Source of the DNA: Rhodospirillaceae bacterium
GTDB taxonomy: Bacteria; Pseudomonadota; Alphaproteobacteria; GCA-2721365
Direction of reading: 5' to 3'
Assembly (NCBI GenBank): GCA_002721365.1
Contig: PBKC01000094.1
Location: 1-50,276, forward strand
Length of the DNA: 50,276 nt
Position numbers and translations under genes: made by a program
The notes under the pieces: generated by a model
Database searches by the model: none
The model's input: the letters and a program-made list of their open reading frames with translations, nothing else
What the model was told of the DNA's origin: nothing
Shown here: positions 17,201-25,704 of the stretch, one piece after another
Numbering within the stretch: position 1 is the stretch's first letter
How the letters are laid out: every line of letters begins with the position of its first letter

Positions 17201-19087
17201 ATGGCCTACGAGCTTTACAATCGCGAACGCGCGGTGATCGAGCGGGGGCAGCAATGCCTCGACGGGTCTATGGAAGACGCCGACCTCAAGGCCGAGTTCG
17301 AGGCACTCCTCTCCGAATACGAGAAGCTGTTCCGGACGACGCAGAGATTGGTGCGGCTGAGCGACCGTAACGAGGCTCAGCTCAACAAGCTCGCCGGGTC
17401 GCTGGAACAGAAGAACCGCGAGCTGGAAGAACAGCAGGACGCTCTGCGCGAGGCCAGGGACGAAGCCGAGCAGGCCGCTCGCGCCAAGGCGGCGTTCCTC
17501 GCCACCATGAGCCACGAAATCCGCACCCCGATGAACGGAGTGCTGGGCATGCTGGAACTTCTCGGGCTGACCGCCCTCGACTCCGAGCAGCGCGAGATGC
17601 TGGCCGCTGTTTCCAGGTCGTCCGACGCCATGCTGCGGATCATCGACGACATCCTCGATTTCTCGAAGATCGAGGCGGGGCGCTTGTCGATCGAAGCGGT
17701 ACCGTTCGATCTCATGCATCTGATCGAGGGCGTGGCCGCCCTGATGCGCGGCCGCGCCGTTGAGAAAGGCCTGGAGCTGGAGGTTGCGGTCGGCGACGGG
17801 GTGCCGCAATACCTGCGCGGCGACCCGACCCGGCTGCAGCAAATTCTTCTCAACTTCCTCAGCAATGCGATCAAGTTCACCGCCGAGGGCCGCATCGGGC
17901 TCTCCGTGGAGGCGCCCGGATGCGCCGGCATGTTGCGCTTCGCCGTTTCGGACACCGGCATCGGTCTCAGCCCGGAGCAGCAGGCCCGCCTTTTCCAGCC
18001 CTTCTCGCAGGCTGACGCATCGACGACACGGCAATATGGCGGCACCGGGCTCGGCCTTTCCATCGTCAAGCGTCTGGCCGAGCTGATGGGCGGTGAGGTC
18101 GGCATCGACAGCGCTCTGGGGCGAGGGGCGGTGTTCTGGATCGAGACCCCTCTGCCGACTCTCCCGCCGGAGGAGGCGAGCGCGGTGGCGGCACGACTCG
18201 CCGGCCAGGGCGATGACGATGCGGCGCAACAGTTCGGAGACTGTCGCGCCCCCGCGGCCGAAGAGGCCCGGGTGGCGGGCGCCCTTATTCTCGTCGCCGA
18301 GGACAACGCGACCAACCGCATGGTGATCGAGCGTCAGCTTGCCAAGCTCGGCTTCGCCGCCGAGTTCGGCGAAGACGGTGAAGAGGCTTGGTCCATGCTC
18401 CAGCGGGGCGGTTACGGGCTCCTCATCACCGATTCCCATATGCCGCGACTGGATGGCGGCGGGCTCATCGCTCGGATTCGCGAGGCGGAGCAGGCTTCGG
18501 GGAACGGAGTCCGGCTGCCGATCATCGTTTTCACCGCCGACGTGCGCGAGGAGGAACGAGTGCGTCTGACCGGCCTCGGCGCCGACGATTGCCTGTCGAA
18601 GCCGGCGAAGCTCGGCCATCTTTTCGCGGCGGTGGAACGTTTGCTGCCGGTCGCGATGACCCTGCGTCACCCGGTGGACGAGGCCGAGGCGGTGGCATCC
18701 TCGGGTAATGCTCCGACGGCCGCTCCGCCGGCCGATGCCGGGGCGCCTTTGATCGACCTCGATTACCTGCTGGATCTGTTCGGGGACGAGGAGGGCGTGG
18801 CGGAGATCATTGAGGTCCTGTCCGACAGCGCGACGTCTCGGTTCGAAGAGCTGACCGATGGCTTGGCGCAGCGCGATGCCGAGGCGTCCCGACGGGCCGC
18901 CCACGCCATGAAGGGCTCGGCGCGGAGTGCAGGAGCCGAGCCGTTCGCGTCGGTGTGCGAACGGATCGAGCATGCCTGCGCAGCCGGAAACCTGGACGAG
19001 GCGGCAGCGGTGCTGGATGATGCAGCAGACCTGCTTCGGCGGACATTGGCATACGGAGCCGAGGCGACTGGCAGGGGCACGCCGTGA
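17201..19087 (+). CDS. Hybrid histidine kinase (HisKA-HATPase-REC-Hpt) with SiaD-like N-terminal module
   Basis: A 628-residue soluble kinase with no membrane segment. Residues 1-80 are a helical module ([20 protein letters not shown]). They are closely similar to the start of the adenylate cyclase at 20591. A HisKA domain follows with H105 ([11 protein letters not shown]). The HATPase domain is at about 215-325 (N box [13 protein letters not shown] boxes SDTGIGL and GGTGLGLSI). A receiver domain has phospho-acceptor D411 in TDSHMP, and a C-terminal Hpt has H568 in [13 protein letters not shown]. This supports a His-Asp-His-Asp phosphorelay ending on the response regulator encoded next (GTGA overlap). 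The ATG follows GAGGGGGAGGAGGG. The shared module suggests that the kinase, like the cyclase, is governed by SiaC or a common partner. Confidence 0.95.
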   Translation: MAYELYNRERAVIERGQQCLDGSMEDADLKAEFEALLSEYEKLFRTTQRLVRLSDRNEAQLNKLAGSLEQKNRELEEQQDALREARDEAEQAARAKAAFLATMSHEIRTPMNGVLGMLELLGLTALDSEQREMLAAVSRSSDAMLRIIDDILDFSKIEAGRLSIEAVPFDLMHLIEGVAALMRGRAVEKGLELEVAVGDGVPQYLRGDPTRLQQILLNFLSNAIKFTAEGRIGLSVEAPGCAGMLRFAVSDTGIGLSPEQQARLFQPFSQADASTTRQYGGTGLGLSIVKRLAELMGGEVGIDSALGRGAVFWIETPLPTLPPEEASAVAARLAGQGDDDAAQQFGDCRAPAAEEARVAGALILVAEDNATNRMVIERQLAKLGFAAEFGEDGEEAWSMLQRGGYGLLITDSHMPRLDGGGLIARIREAEQASGNGVRLPIIVFTADVREEERVRLTGLGADDCLSKPAKLGHLFAAVERLLPVAMTLRHPVDEAEAVASSGNAPTAAPPADAGAPLIDLDYLLDLFGDEEGVAEIIEVLSDSATSRFEELTDGLAQRDAEASRRAAHAMKGSARSAGAEPFASVCERIEHACAAGNLDEAAAVLDDAADLLRRTLAYGAEATGRGTP

Positions 19088-19476
19088 ACAGCTACTTTCG
19101 AAAGCACGTGCTGGTCGTCGACGACGAAAAGCCGATTCGTATGATCGTCTCGAAGCTGTGCGAGAAGATCGGTTTCGGCAAGGTATCGGTCGCGGCCAAC
19201 GGGCTTGAAGCCCTGACCGTTCTTCGCCGCACGCCCGTCGATCTCGTGATCTGCGACATCGAGATGGAGCCGATCAACGGTATTCAGGTGCTGCACGAGG
19301 TCCGGAATACCCTGGAGAAGCCGGCGGCCAACGCACCGTTCATCTTTCTTACCAGCCATGCCGAAAGCGACTTCGTCATGACGGCGAAGCAGCTTGGGGC
19401 GGACAGCTATGTGATCAAGCCGGTGGATGTCGTTTCGCTGAAGGGCAGGGTCGATCAGGTTCTCGGCGGGAGATAA
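19084..19476 (+). CDS. Single-domain response regulator (CheY-like)
   Basis: A 130-residue receiver domain without an output domain. It has an acidic pair in VVDDEKPIR, phospho-acceptor D58 in [10 protein letters not shown], a switch Thr/Ser in FLTSHAES, and a conserved Lys in YVIKPVD. It starts with a GTG that overlaps the kinase stop (GTGA), so it is translated with its likely donor, the Hpt domain of the hybrid kinase. It probably acts by protein-protein interaction, for example on the SiaA/B/C module or the cyclase downstream. That role is inferred from position only. Confidence 0.93.
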   Translation: MNSYFRKHVLVVDDEKPIRMIVSKLCEKIGFGKVSVAANGLEALTVLRRTPVDLVICDIEMEPINGIQVLHEVRNTLEKPAANAPFIFLTSHAESDFVMTAKQLGADSYVIKPVDVVSLKGRVDQVLGGR

Positions 19477-19576
19477 GGCAAGCGGTGCGGTGAAGAATGG
19501 GATCGTGCGCACCGTGGTAGTGTCTGTTTCGAAGAAGAGAAACAATCTATTGGGTGCCGCGTCCAGGGAACTTGGT

Positions 19577-19604
19577 GCGGGGTCAGTTAGCAATTGCGGG
19601 GTCA
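19577..19604 (+). promoter_or_regulatory. Tandem GCGGGGTCA repeat before the SiaB gene
   Basis: GCGGGGTCA occurs at 19577-19585 and again at 19596-19604, a 19-bp period close to two helical turns, 23 bp upstream of the SiaB start. Such phased direct repeats are typical of response-regulator sites. Upstream, TGTTTC and GAAACA form a weak hairpin around 19526-19545. The 151-bp gap 19477-19627 holds no gene. Confidence 0.35.
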
Positions 19605-19627
19605 ATCACGGCAGTCGAGGGTAGTCG

Positions 19628-20182
19628 ATGCTTGCACGAGAGACTTACGATTTCAAACAAGCGATGACCCAGCAGGGTGCCTTTTTCTGTTATAGCGGCT
19701 ATGTGACAGAGCCGATTCTGTCGGGTATCGGGCAAGCGCTTAAGCGGAAGCTTGAGCTCGAAGAGACCGATACGAAGAAGGTGCGGAACGTCTTCGCCAT
19801 ATTCGTGGAGCAGATGCAGAATATCATTCGGTACTCGGCCGAACGCGAGCCGACCGGCGATAACGGAGACGATTCGAATCTACGCTATGGTGTCGTCTTG
19901 ATCGGTGTCGACAGCGGTGAGTTCTGGGTTACCTGCGGCAATCTCGTTGAACGCCGCGATGTCGAGCGCCTTCGCAGCCGGCTGGGCGAACTGCAGACGT
20001 CCGACAAGGATAAGTTGAAGGCGCTCTACAAGGAAAAGCTGCGCGGCGAGACGGAAGCCACCAGTAAGGGGGCTGGCATTGGTTTCATTGAAATCGCGAG
20101 GCGGTCTACCAAGATCATCGACTTTGATTTCCTCGATGTCGATGATGAGCACGCATTCTTCTGCCTCAAGTCGTCGATTTGA
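19628..20182 (+). CDS. siaB: SiaB family protein kinase
   Basis: A 184-residue cytosolic protein of the SiaB family, an atypical GHKL kinase related to anti-sigma/RsbW-type kinases. The ATP-binding N box is visible in VFAIFVEQMQNIIRYSAE (about residues 58-75) and a G-rich box in SKGAGIGFIEIARRS (about 142-156). In Pseudomonas aeruginosa, SiaB phosphorylates the partner protein SiaC. Here the SiaC gene follows after 15 bp, and a SiaA-type phosphatase gene lies at 21655. ATG 19628 follows a GAGGGTAG. There is no membrane segment. The family call is confident; the regulation is by analogy. Confidence 0.9.
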   Translation: MLARETYDFKQAMTQQGAFFCYSGYVTEPILSGIGQALKRKLELEETDTKKVRNVFAIFVEQMQNIIRYSAEREPTGDNGDDSNLRYGVVLIGVDSGEFWVTCGNLVERRDVERLRSRLGELQTSDKDKLKALYKEKLRGETEATSKGAGIGFIEIARRSTKIIDFDFLDVDDEHAFFCLKSSI

Positions 20183-20197
20183 TCCACTAGGGAAGAC

Positions 20198-20587
20198 ATG
20201 ATGGAAAACATCAAAATAACGGCGACCGACCGTTCTCCGGAAGTGGACTTCGACTTCGAGAAAGGGGTGTTCACCCTTCGCGGGGAATCCTATCCTGAAG
20301 ATGTGCCGAAGTTTTTCGGCCCACTCATCGACGATCTGAACGCCTACCTGTCGTCCGACAATCTGCCGTCGGTGGAGATGAATTTCGAGCTTATCTACTT
20401 CAACAGCTCGACCGCCAAGGTATTGATGAGTCTGTTCGACCTGTTCGATCAGACGGCGGCCCGGGGCGTGCCGATCACCGTGAACTGGCGCTATGACTCG
20501 GAGGACGAGACGATGCAGGAACTCGGCGAGGAACTGGCCGAAGACCTGGAGCACGCCAGTTTCAACCTGATCGCGCTCGAAGAGTAG
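20198..20587 (+). CDS. siaC: SiaC family regulatory phosphoprotein (DUF1987)
   Basis: A 129-residue protein matching the SiaC/DUF1987 family: the opening TDRSPEVDFDFEKGVFTLRG, then ESYPEDVPKFFGPL, and the strand-turn YFNSSTAKVLMSLFDLFD. That last segment (about residues 67-84) contains the Ser/Thr that SiaB phosphorylates in the Pseudomonas protein, with T72 or a neighbouring Ser the candidates. In that system unphosphorylated SiaC binds and activates the diguanylate cyclase SiaD. Here the next gene, only 3 bp away, encodes a class III nucleotide cyclase. SiaC is therefore the likely switch for that enzyme. Two adjacent ATG codons are possible starts. Confidence 0.92.
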   Translation: MMENIKITATDRSPEVDFDFEKGVFTLRGESYPEDVPKFFGPLIDDLNAYLSSDNLPSVEMNFELIYFNSSTAKVLMSLFDLFDQTAARGVPITVNWRYDSEDETMQELGEELAEDLEHASFNLIALEE

Positions 20588-20590
20588 TCC

Positions 20591-21649
20591 GTGCCGTATG
20601 AACTGTTCGAGCATGAAGCGCGGGTCGTCGACGATGCGCGCGCCCTAATCAAGGAATCGTCGCACGACTCTGAGCGCCTCGCAGAGGCCTGCGCGAGTCT
20701 GCTGAAGGAATACGAGAAGCTGTTCAGGACCACGCGCCGGCTGGTCCGAATGAGCGACCGGAGCGAAGCCGAGCTGAACCGGCTGGCGCGGGATCTGGAC
20801 GAGAAGAACCAGATGCTCGAAAGCCTGTCCAGCAAGCTTTCGAAATACCTGTCGCCGCAGGTCTACAACTCGATCTTCAAGGGTGAACGCGACGTCGCCA
20901 TCGCCACCGAGCGCAAGAAGCTCACGGTCTTCTTCTCGGACATCAAGGACTTCACGGCGACGACCAGCGACCTCGAACCCGAGGACCTGACCTTTCTGCT
21001 GAACGACTACCTGACGGAGATGTCGACCATCGCCCTTCAGCACGGAGCGACGATCGACAAGTTCATCGGGGACGCGATGCTGTTGTTCTTCGGCGATCCC
21101 GAGACGCGCGGGGTCAAGGAGGATGCGGCCGCCTGCGTCCGCATGGCGCTGGCGATGCAGCGCCGGATGGTCGAGCTTCGCCGGCGTTGGCGCGAAGCCG
21201 GTTACGAGAAGCCGTTCCAGATGCGGGTCGGCGTCAATACCGGCTACTGCAATGTCGGCAATTTCGGCAGCAACGACCGCATGGACTACACGATCATCGG
21301 CGGCGAAGTGAACCTGGCTGCGCGGCTGGAAAGCATCGCCGAGCCGGGGGGCATCACCATGGCCTACGAGACCTATGCCCTGGTTCGCGACCTGGTGCAT
21401 GCACAACCGGGCGATCCGATCATGGTCAAGGGTATCCCGCGGGAGGTCGTGCCGTACAAGGTGATCGGGCTACGCGACGAGATCGGGCAGACGGAACAGT
21501 TCGTCCACTACGAAAGCGACGGTATGCAGCTGTTCGTCGATCTGGACCGGCTCAAGGGCAACGCGAAACGGGCGGCGATTCGAGAACTCGAGCGGACCAT
21601 CGAAGCGATGCGGTCCAGGCGCCGCCGGTCGACGCGACCGGCCGGCTAA
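20591..21649 (+). CDS. Class III adenylate cyclase with N-terminal SiaC-target-like module
   Basis: A 352-residue soluble cyclase from GTG 20591, 3 bp after the SiaC gene. Residues 1-80 ([20 protein letters not shown]) are a helical module shared with the hybrid kinase at 17201. The catalytic domain follows at about 115-300. Metal Asp residues are in FFSDIKDFT and FIGDAMLLFFG. The substrate-selecting Lys (IDKFIGD) and Asp (MDYTIIGG) are those of adenylyl rather than guanylyl cyclases, and transition-state Asn and Arg are in EVNLAARLE. All catalytic residues are present, so it should make cAMP. It occupies the place that siaD (a GGDEF protein) holds in Pseudomonas. A basic tail (RRRRSTRP) ends the protein. 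It is convergent with the phosphatase gene, 5 bp apart. Confidence 0.93.
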   Translation: MPYELFEHEARVVDDARALIKESSHDSERLAEACASLLKEYEKLFRTTRRLVRMSDRSEAELNRLARDLDEKNQMLESLSSKLSKYLSPQVYNSIFKGERDVAIATERKKLTVFFSDIKDFTATTSDLEPEDLTFLLNDYLTEMSTIALQHGATIDKFIGDAMLLFFGDPETRGVKEDAAACVRMALAMQRRMVELRRRWREAGYEKPFQMRVGVNTGYCNVGNFGSNDRMDYTIIGGEVNLAARLESIAEPGGITMAYETYALVRDLVHAQPGDPIMVKGIPREVVPYKVIGLRDEIGQTEQFVHYESDGMQLFVDLDRLKGNAKRAAIRELERTIEAMRSRRRRSTRPAG

Positions 21650-21654
21650 GGCGA

Positions 21655-24600
21655 TCAGCCAACGCTGGCGACAGCCTGGGGGCGGAACGCGAGCATCGTG
21701 ACGTCGTCGCGGCGGATTTCCTGGCCCTGGTGCTCGGTGAACCGGCCGAAGATCGTTTCGCGCTGTTCAGTGAGGGGCAACGACGACGTCTCCTCGATGA
21801 TCTGCAGCAAGCGTTTGCGCCCGAACGATCGACGCCTTTCGCCGCCGATCTGATCGATCATGCCATCGGAAACCATGTAGAACGTCGAGCCTGACGGGTT
21901 TTCGATCGCGTGGACGGTGAAGTGGCGGTCCCGCGGCACATGCCGGTAGCCGATACCCGATCGATCCCCCTTGATCTCGGACATCGCTCCGTCGTGGAGC
22001 TGGAACAAGGAGAACCTGGCGCCGGCGAACGTGAGATCGCCGGAAGCTGCGTCGATCCTGCATATCCCGAGTTCCATCCCGTCGTCGGCGAGACCCTGTT
22101 CTCCCTCCTGCTTCAGGCTCTGCTTCACATGGCGGTTCATGCTTTCCAGAAGCCGCTCGGGCTCGCCGCCCGGATGATCGATCAGCGCCTGGTTCAGGCT
22201 GCCGGTGCCGATCAGGGTCATGAACGCGCCGGGGACGCCGTGCCCCGTGCAGTCGCAGACGATGAGGACGAGCCCGCCTCTGCATTCCCGCAACCAGATC
22301 ATGTCGCCGCCGACGACGTCGCGCGGCTCCCAGATCATGAAGTGGTCTTGGGTGCAGTTCGCCAGCTGCTGCTCGCTGGGCAGAAGGGAGCCCTGAATGT
22401 TGCTGGCATAGCTCACGCTTTCCCGAATGACGGATAGCGCGTCGACCAGCGCGCGTTCCGCCTCTTTTCGGCGGGTGATGTCGTAGAGCCATATGAGGAT
22501 CGCGTTCTGCCCCTCGTATTCAACGGGGAAGTAGGAGCTGAGCGTGTCGATGATCTCGTCGTCGGCCCTGCGGAACGCGACCTCCCTATCGCGCACCTCA
22601 CCGACCCGCGTGACTTCCTCGACGATCTCGTCGCGCTGGGATGGGTCCACATAGAGTTCCGCCGCCTGTTGCCCGAGATAGCTCGCCTGATCCCGGCCGA
22701 GCATTTCCAGCATGCGGGTGTTGTAGAAGACCGGGCGGCCGCTGACGGCGATGCCGACGCCTACGGGGCTGGTTTCGAGAACTTCCCGCAACCGCCGTTC
22801 GCTCTCCCGCAAGCGCTCCTCGGCCTTCTTCTGCGCGTTGATGTTGTAGTACCAGGACAGCCGCGCGGCTTCGCCCTGGAACGTGTCGATCGGTGTGACC
22901 GAAAGCAGCACCCAGGTGGCGTTCCCCTCGCTGTCGATCAGCCGTATCTCCTGATCCCGGATTTCCGTCTGCTTGGCGAGGGTTTCCAGGATGCGCTGCC
23001 GCCGGTCGGTGTCCTCGGGATGGTAGAACTGGGCGACCGCGCTTTTTTCTACCTGTCCGATCGGCCGGCCGACCATGTTGCAGAAGCTGGGATTGGCATC
23101 GACGACGACGCTGTCGGATGCGCGCACGATGGCGATCCCCACCGGGCTGTCGTCGATGATCTGCTGAAGCTGCGCTTCTTTGACTTCCAGGGAAAGAAGA
23201 GCCAGGTCGAGTTCTTCCGTCTGCTGGCGCAGCTTGGCTTCGGCGTCCTTGATGTTCGTGATGTCGACATACCAGTTAATCGAGACCGGCTCGTCGTTGT
23301 ATTCGGCGAACGTGCGCGTGAAGAGACACCACCAGGGCGTGCCGTCGAGGCGTTGCCGTTGCAGTTCCAGGGTGACGACCGGCTCGTCGCTCCGGACCGC
23401 GTCCCGCAGTTTCGCGAAGTCCGCCTTATCGACATAGGTATCTTCGACGTAGTCTTCGAACCGTGCGGCGGACTCGGGATCTATCCCGAACAGCTCCGTG
23501 AACCGCGTATTCATGAAGGGAATTCTGAAAGGGTTCTCCGCCGTAATCGTCACGCCGATCGGGCTTCCGAGAAGAATGGTTTCCAGGCGCTCCCGGCTTT
23601 TTCTCAGTTTCTCCTCGGCCAGTTTTCGGGCCGTGACGTCCTGTACCGTACCGACGATGCGCTGGGCCGCTCCTGTGTCGTTCCAGGCGACGACGGCGCC
23701 CTTCGAGACCACCCAATGCACCTCTCCGCCGACGACGATGCGGTACTCGACCTCGTAATCGAGTTCTTCGCCAGAGCGGTAGCGCATGCCGACGCGCAGG
23801 GCGTGGTCTCGGTCCGCCGGGTGAATCAGCCCGATCCAATCATCGCGTGAGACCTCGCGCTGGCCGGCGGGGAACCCGAAAATTTCGTTGTAACGTTCGT
23901 TGACCAGCGTTTGACCGCTATCGAGATCGACGTCCCAGTAGCCGAGGTCGCCGCCGCGCAAGACCAGGGAGAGGCGTTCCTCTCGCTCCTGGAGTTGCTT
24001 CGAGTAGGCTTCCAGCTCAGCCGATGCCGCCGCTGCCTGCAGTTTGGCTTGCTTGAAGGTTTCGAGGGCCGACGCCAAGTCTCCGACCTCATCCCGGCGG
24101 GCGGCATAGGGGGTCGCTACCGAAAAATCGCCGTCCGCCAGATCACGCATGGCATGCGCGATGTCGGAGATCGGACGCGACAGCCGGCTGCCGAAGAAGA
24201 TGCCGAGCGCGAGCACGACCACGAAGATGACGGAGGACGCCGACAGGATGAACCGCGTCGTGTTCTTCACCGGCGCCAGCACTTCGTCTCTGTCGATGTC
24301 GGCGAGAACAGCCCAGAACGTTCCGAGAAAGTCGATTGTGCCGTAGGCAGAGTAGACCTGCCGTCCCCTGTAGTCCTTGACCACCGCGAGGCCGCTTTCG
24401 CCATCGAGGGCGGAGCGGACGGTCGGCATGTCGACTTCGACATCGAGAATGGCGGCCGTGTCCCTGAACCGCGACCCGCCGCGCGCGCGGAGGTCGGCTC
24501 CGACCAGCAGCAGTTCCCCTGTTTCGCCGATGCTGGTGTTGATCTGCATCGCGGCGTTGATCTTGGTGATCGGCACCTGCAGCGCGAGCACGCCGAGAAG

Positions 24601-25281
24601 CGTGCCTTCGTCGTCGACGATCGACGTGGCCAGGAAGCCGGCGGGAAGGCCGTCGCTCGGCGGATAGGGGGCGAAATCGACGAAGACTTCACGCTTGCCG
24701 TCGGCAAGCGCCTTCGAGAATGCCGTGTTGAGACCGTAGGCGCTGTTCGGCGCCTTGGTAATGTTCGTGCCGAAATCGCTTTCCTTGAGGGCAGAGTAGA
24801 TGATGTTCCCGGCGGTATCGATCAGGAACAGATCGTAGTAACCCCGCTCGAAGAGCAGCTTCCAGAACCAGTAGTGATATTCGTCGTGCAGGCTGTTGTA
24901 GCGGATGACAGGGTCGTCGGTGTCGCTTTCGCCTTCCTGCCTGTCGAAGAACGGGACCGTCGCCGTGTACAGGCTTTGCAGCGCGCTGGAGTCCTGATCG
25001 CGGATATCCTTCCAGACGAGGGAGAAATCGCGCAGGGCGTTTTCGGTCGTCGGAGCCTCCGCAATGATGCGGAGATCCTGGCGAACGGAGTTCAAATACG
25101 CGGCAAGAGAGGTGATCCGCGAATCGCGGCGGGCGATGAGATCACTTTCTACCGACGACTCCAGTTCCTTTGAGGACTTGTAATGCGCCATGCCGCCGGT
25201 CAACGCCACACAAGCGAGACACAGTACGAAAATGACCGTCGAATATTTGAACGTGATGCTTCGTGTGAGGCGGGAGAGCAT
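21655..25281 (-). CDS. siaA: SiaA-type membrane PP2C/SpoIIE phosphatase with dCache, HAMP and four PAS domains
   Basis: A 1208-residue inner-membrane sensor-phosphatase. TM1 is at about 12-32. A large periplasmic double-Cache domain follows (about 40-335, with DLFLIDTAGNIIYSALKE), then TM2 at about 345-365 and HAMP. Four PAS domains start near 438, 563, 703 and 830 (for example SPVGIAIVRASDSVVVDANP). A SpoIIE-like PP2C domain lies at about 970-1200. Its metal-binding residues are intact in RDVVGGDMIW, CDCTGHGVPGA, VSDGMIDQIGG and RRDDVTML, and the DQIGG variant is typical of SiaA. It should dephosphorylate SiaC in response to periplasmic and cytosolic signals. Pseudomonas SiaA lacks the PAS array. 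The ATG has almost no Shine-Dalgarno and follows a 50-codon open frame by 3 bp, so coupling is likely. Confidence 0.93.
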   Translation of the reverse strand: MLSRLTRSITFKYSTVIFVLCLACVALTGGMAHYKSSKELESSVESDLIARRDSRITSLAAYLNSVRQDLRIIAEAPTTENALRDFSLVWKDIRDQDSSALQSLYTATVPFFDRQEGESDTDDPVIRYNSLHDEYHYWFWKLLFERGYYDLFLIDTAGNIIYSALKESDFGTNITKAPNSAYGLNTAFSKALADGKREVFVDFAPYPPSDGLPAGFLATSIVDDEGTLLGVLALQVPITKINAAMQINTSIGETGELLLVGADLRARGGSRFRDTAAILDVEVDMPTVRSALDGESGLAVVKDYRGRQVYSAYGTIDFLGTFWAVLADIDRDEVLAPVKNTTRFILSASSVIFVVVLALGIFFGSRLSRPISDIAHAMRDLADGDFSVATPYAARRDEVGDLASALETFKQAKLQAAAASAELEAYSKQLQEREERLSLVLRGGDLGYWDVDLDSGQTLVNERYNEIFGFPAGQREVSRDDWIGLIHPADRDHALRVGMRYRSGEELDYEVEYRIVVGGEVHWVVSKGAVVAWNDTGAAQRIVGTVQDVTARKLAEEKLRKSRERLETILLGSPIGVTITAENPFRIPFMNTRFTELFGIDPESAARFEDYVEDTYVDKADFAKLRDAVRSDEPVVTLELQRQRLDGTPWWCLFTRTFAEYNDEPVSINWYVDITNIKDAEAKLRQQTEELDLALLSLEVKEAQLQQIIDDSPVGIAIVRASDSVVVDANPSFCNMVGRPIGQVEKSAVAQFYHPEDTDRRQRILETLAKQTEIRDQEIRLIDSEGNATWVLLSVTPIDTFQGEAARLSWYYNINAQKKAEERLRESERRLREVLETSPVGVGIAVSGRPVFYNTRMLEMLGRDQASYLGQQAAELYVDPSQRDEIVEEVTRVGEVRDREVAFRRADDEIIDTLSSYFPVEYEGQNAILIWLYDITRRKEAERALVDALSVIRESVSYASNIQGSLLPSEQQLANCTQDHFMIWEPRDVVGGDMIWLRECRGGLVLIVCDCTGHGVPGAFMTLIGTGSLNQALIDHPGGEPERLLESMNRHVKQSLKQEGEQGLADDGMELGICRIDAASGDLTFAGARFSLFQLHDGAMSEIKGDRSGIGYRHVPRDRHFTVHAIENPSGSTFYMVSDGMIDQIGGERRRSFGRKRLLQIIEETSSLPLTEQRETIFGRFTEHQGQEIRRDDVTMLAFRPQAVASVG

Positions 25282-25284
25282 GGC

Positions 25285-25437
25285 CTAGACCAACCGAGGT
25301 CGGGCGACGGCGACATGCGAGACAGAGCGCCATTCCGTCCGCGGAACCGCGGGGATGCACGGCAGGGTCGGCTCGGTCGGCCGAGCCGGAACACCGAGGC
25401 CGTCGGTTCGGCTGAGATGGAAGTCGAAGCGCATCAT
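25285..25437 (-). CDS. Possible 50-aa leader peptide upstream of siaA
   Basis: A short open frame starting with two adjacent ATGs (25437 and 25434) behind an excellent GGGGGAG ribosome binding site. It ends with TAG 3 bp before the siaA ATG. The sequence is basic and Pro/Arg-rich (RPTEPTLPCIPAVPRTEW) and has no recognisable domain. Because siaA has little ribosome binding site of its own, this frame may exist to couple or regulate its translation. It could instead be a chance frame. Confidence 0.4.
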   Translation of the reverse strand: MMRFDFHLSRTDGLGVPARPTEPTLPCIPAVPRTEWRSVSHVAVARPRLV

Positions 25438-25594
25438 GAATTCTCCCCCGCCGACGACTCTATTCCATGGCGCAAGGTAACGTGATGTGACTTTCGACAC
25501 GGCCCGGTCTCTTTTGGGCGAGAAGGCCGCATAATGGCAACAGACGCCGGTCGCGCTCCGAGGTCGAAGGCGATCCCGTGAGTCGCGATCATCG

Positions 25595-25683
25595 TGCACT
25601 ATTGTCCGCGCGTGCGCGATTTCCCCCGATAATCCAGCGAACAACGTCCCCACACGATGCACTATAGTGCGGTTGACCGCACT
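25595..25683 (+). promoter_or_regulatory. Repeat and overlapping palindromes before the REC-EAL gene
   Basis: TGCACTATTGT (25595) recurs as TGCACTATAGT (25658), 63 bp apart. The second copy lies in a perfect 12-bp palindrome GCACTATAGTGC (25659-25670). That palindrome overlaps a perfect 18-bp dyad AGTGCGGT-TG-ACCGCACT (25666-25683). TATAGT (25663-25668) is a good -10 hexamer, so transcription could start near 25675, leaving a short leader before ATG 25705. The overlap of -10, start point and dyad is what a repressor operator looks like. The remaining part of the 25438-25594 interval shows nothing I can name. Confidence 0.5.
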
Positions 25684-25704
25684 GCCTGGGAAGCCCGCAT
25701 ACGA

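Noticed and set aside
17030..18973. A 647-codon minus-strand frame antisense to the hybrid kinase
   Set aside because: The sense strand encodes complete kinase motifs. The antisense frame is a GC-rich shadow.
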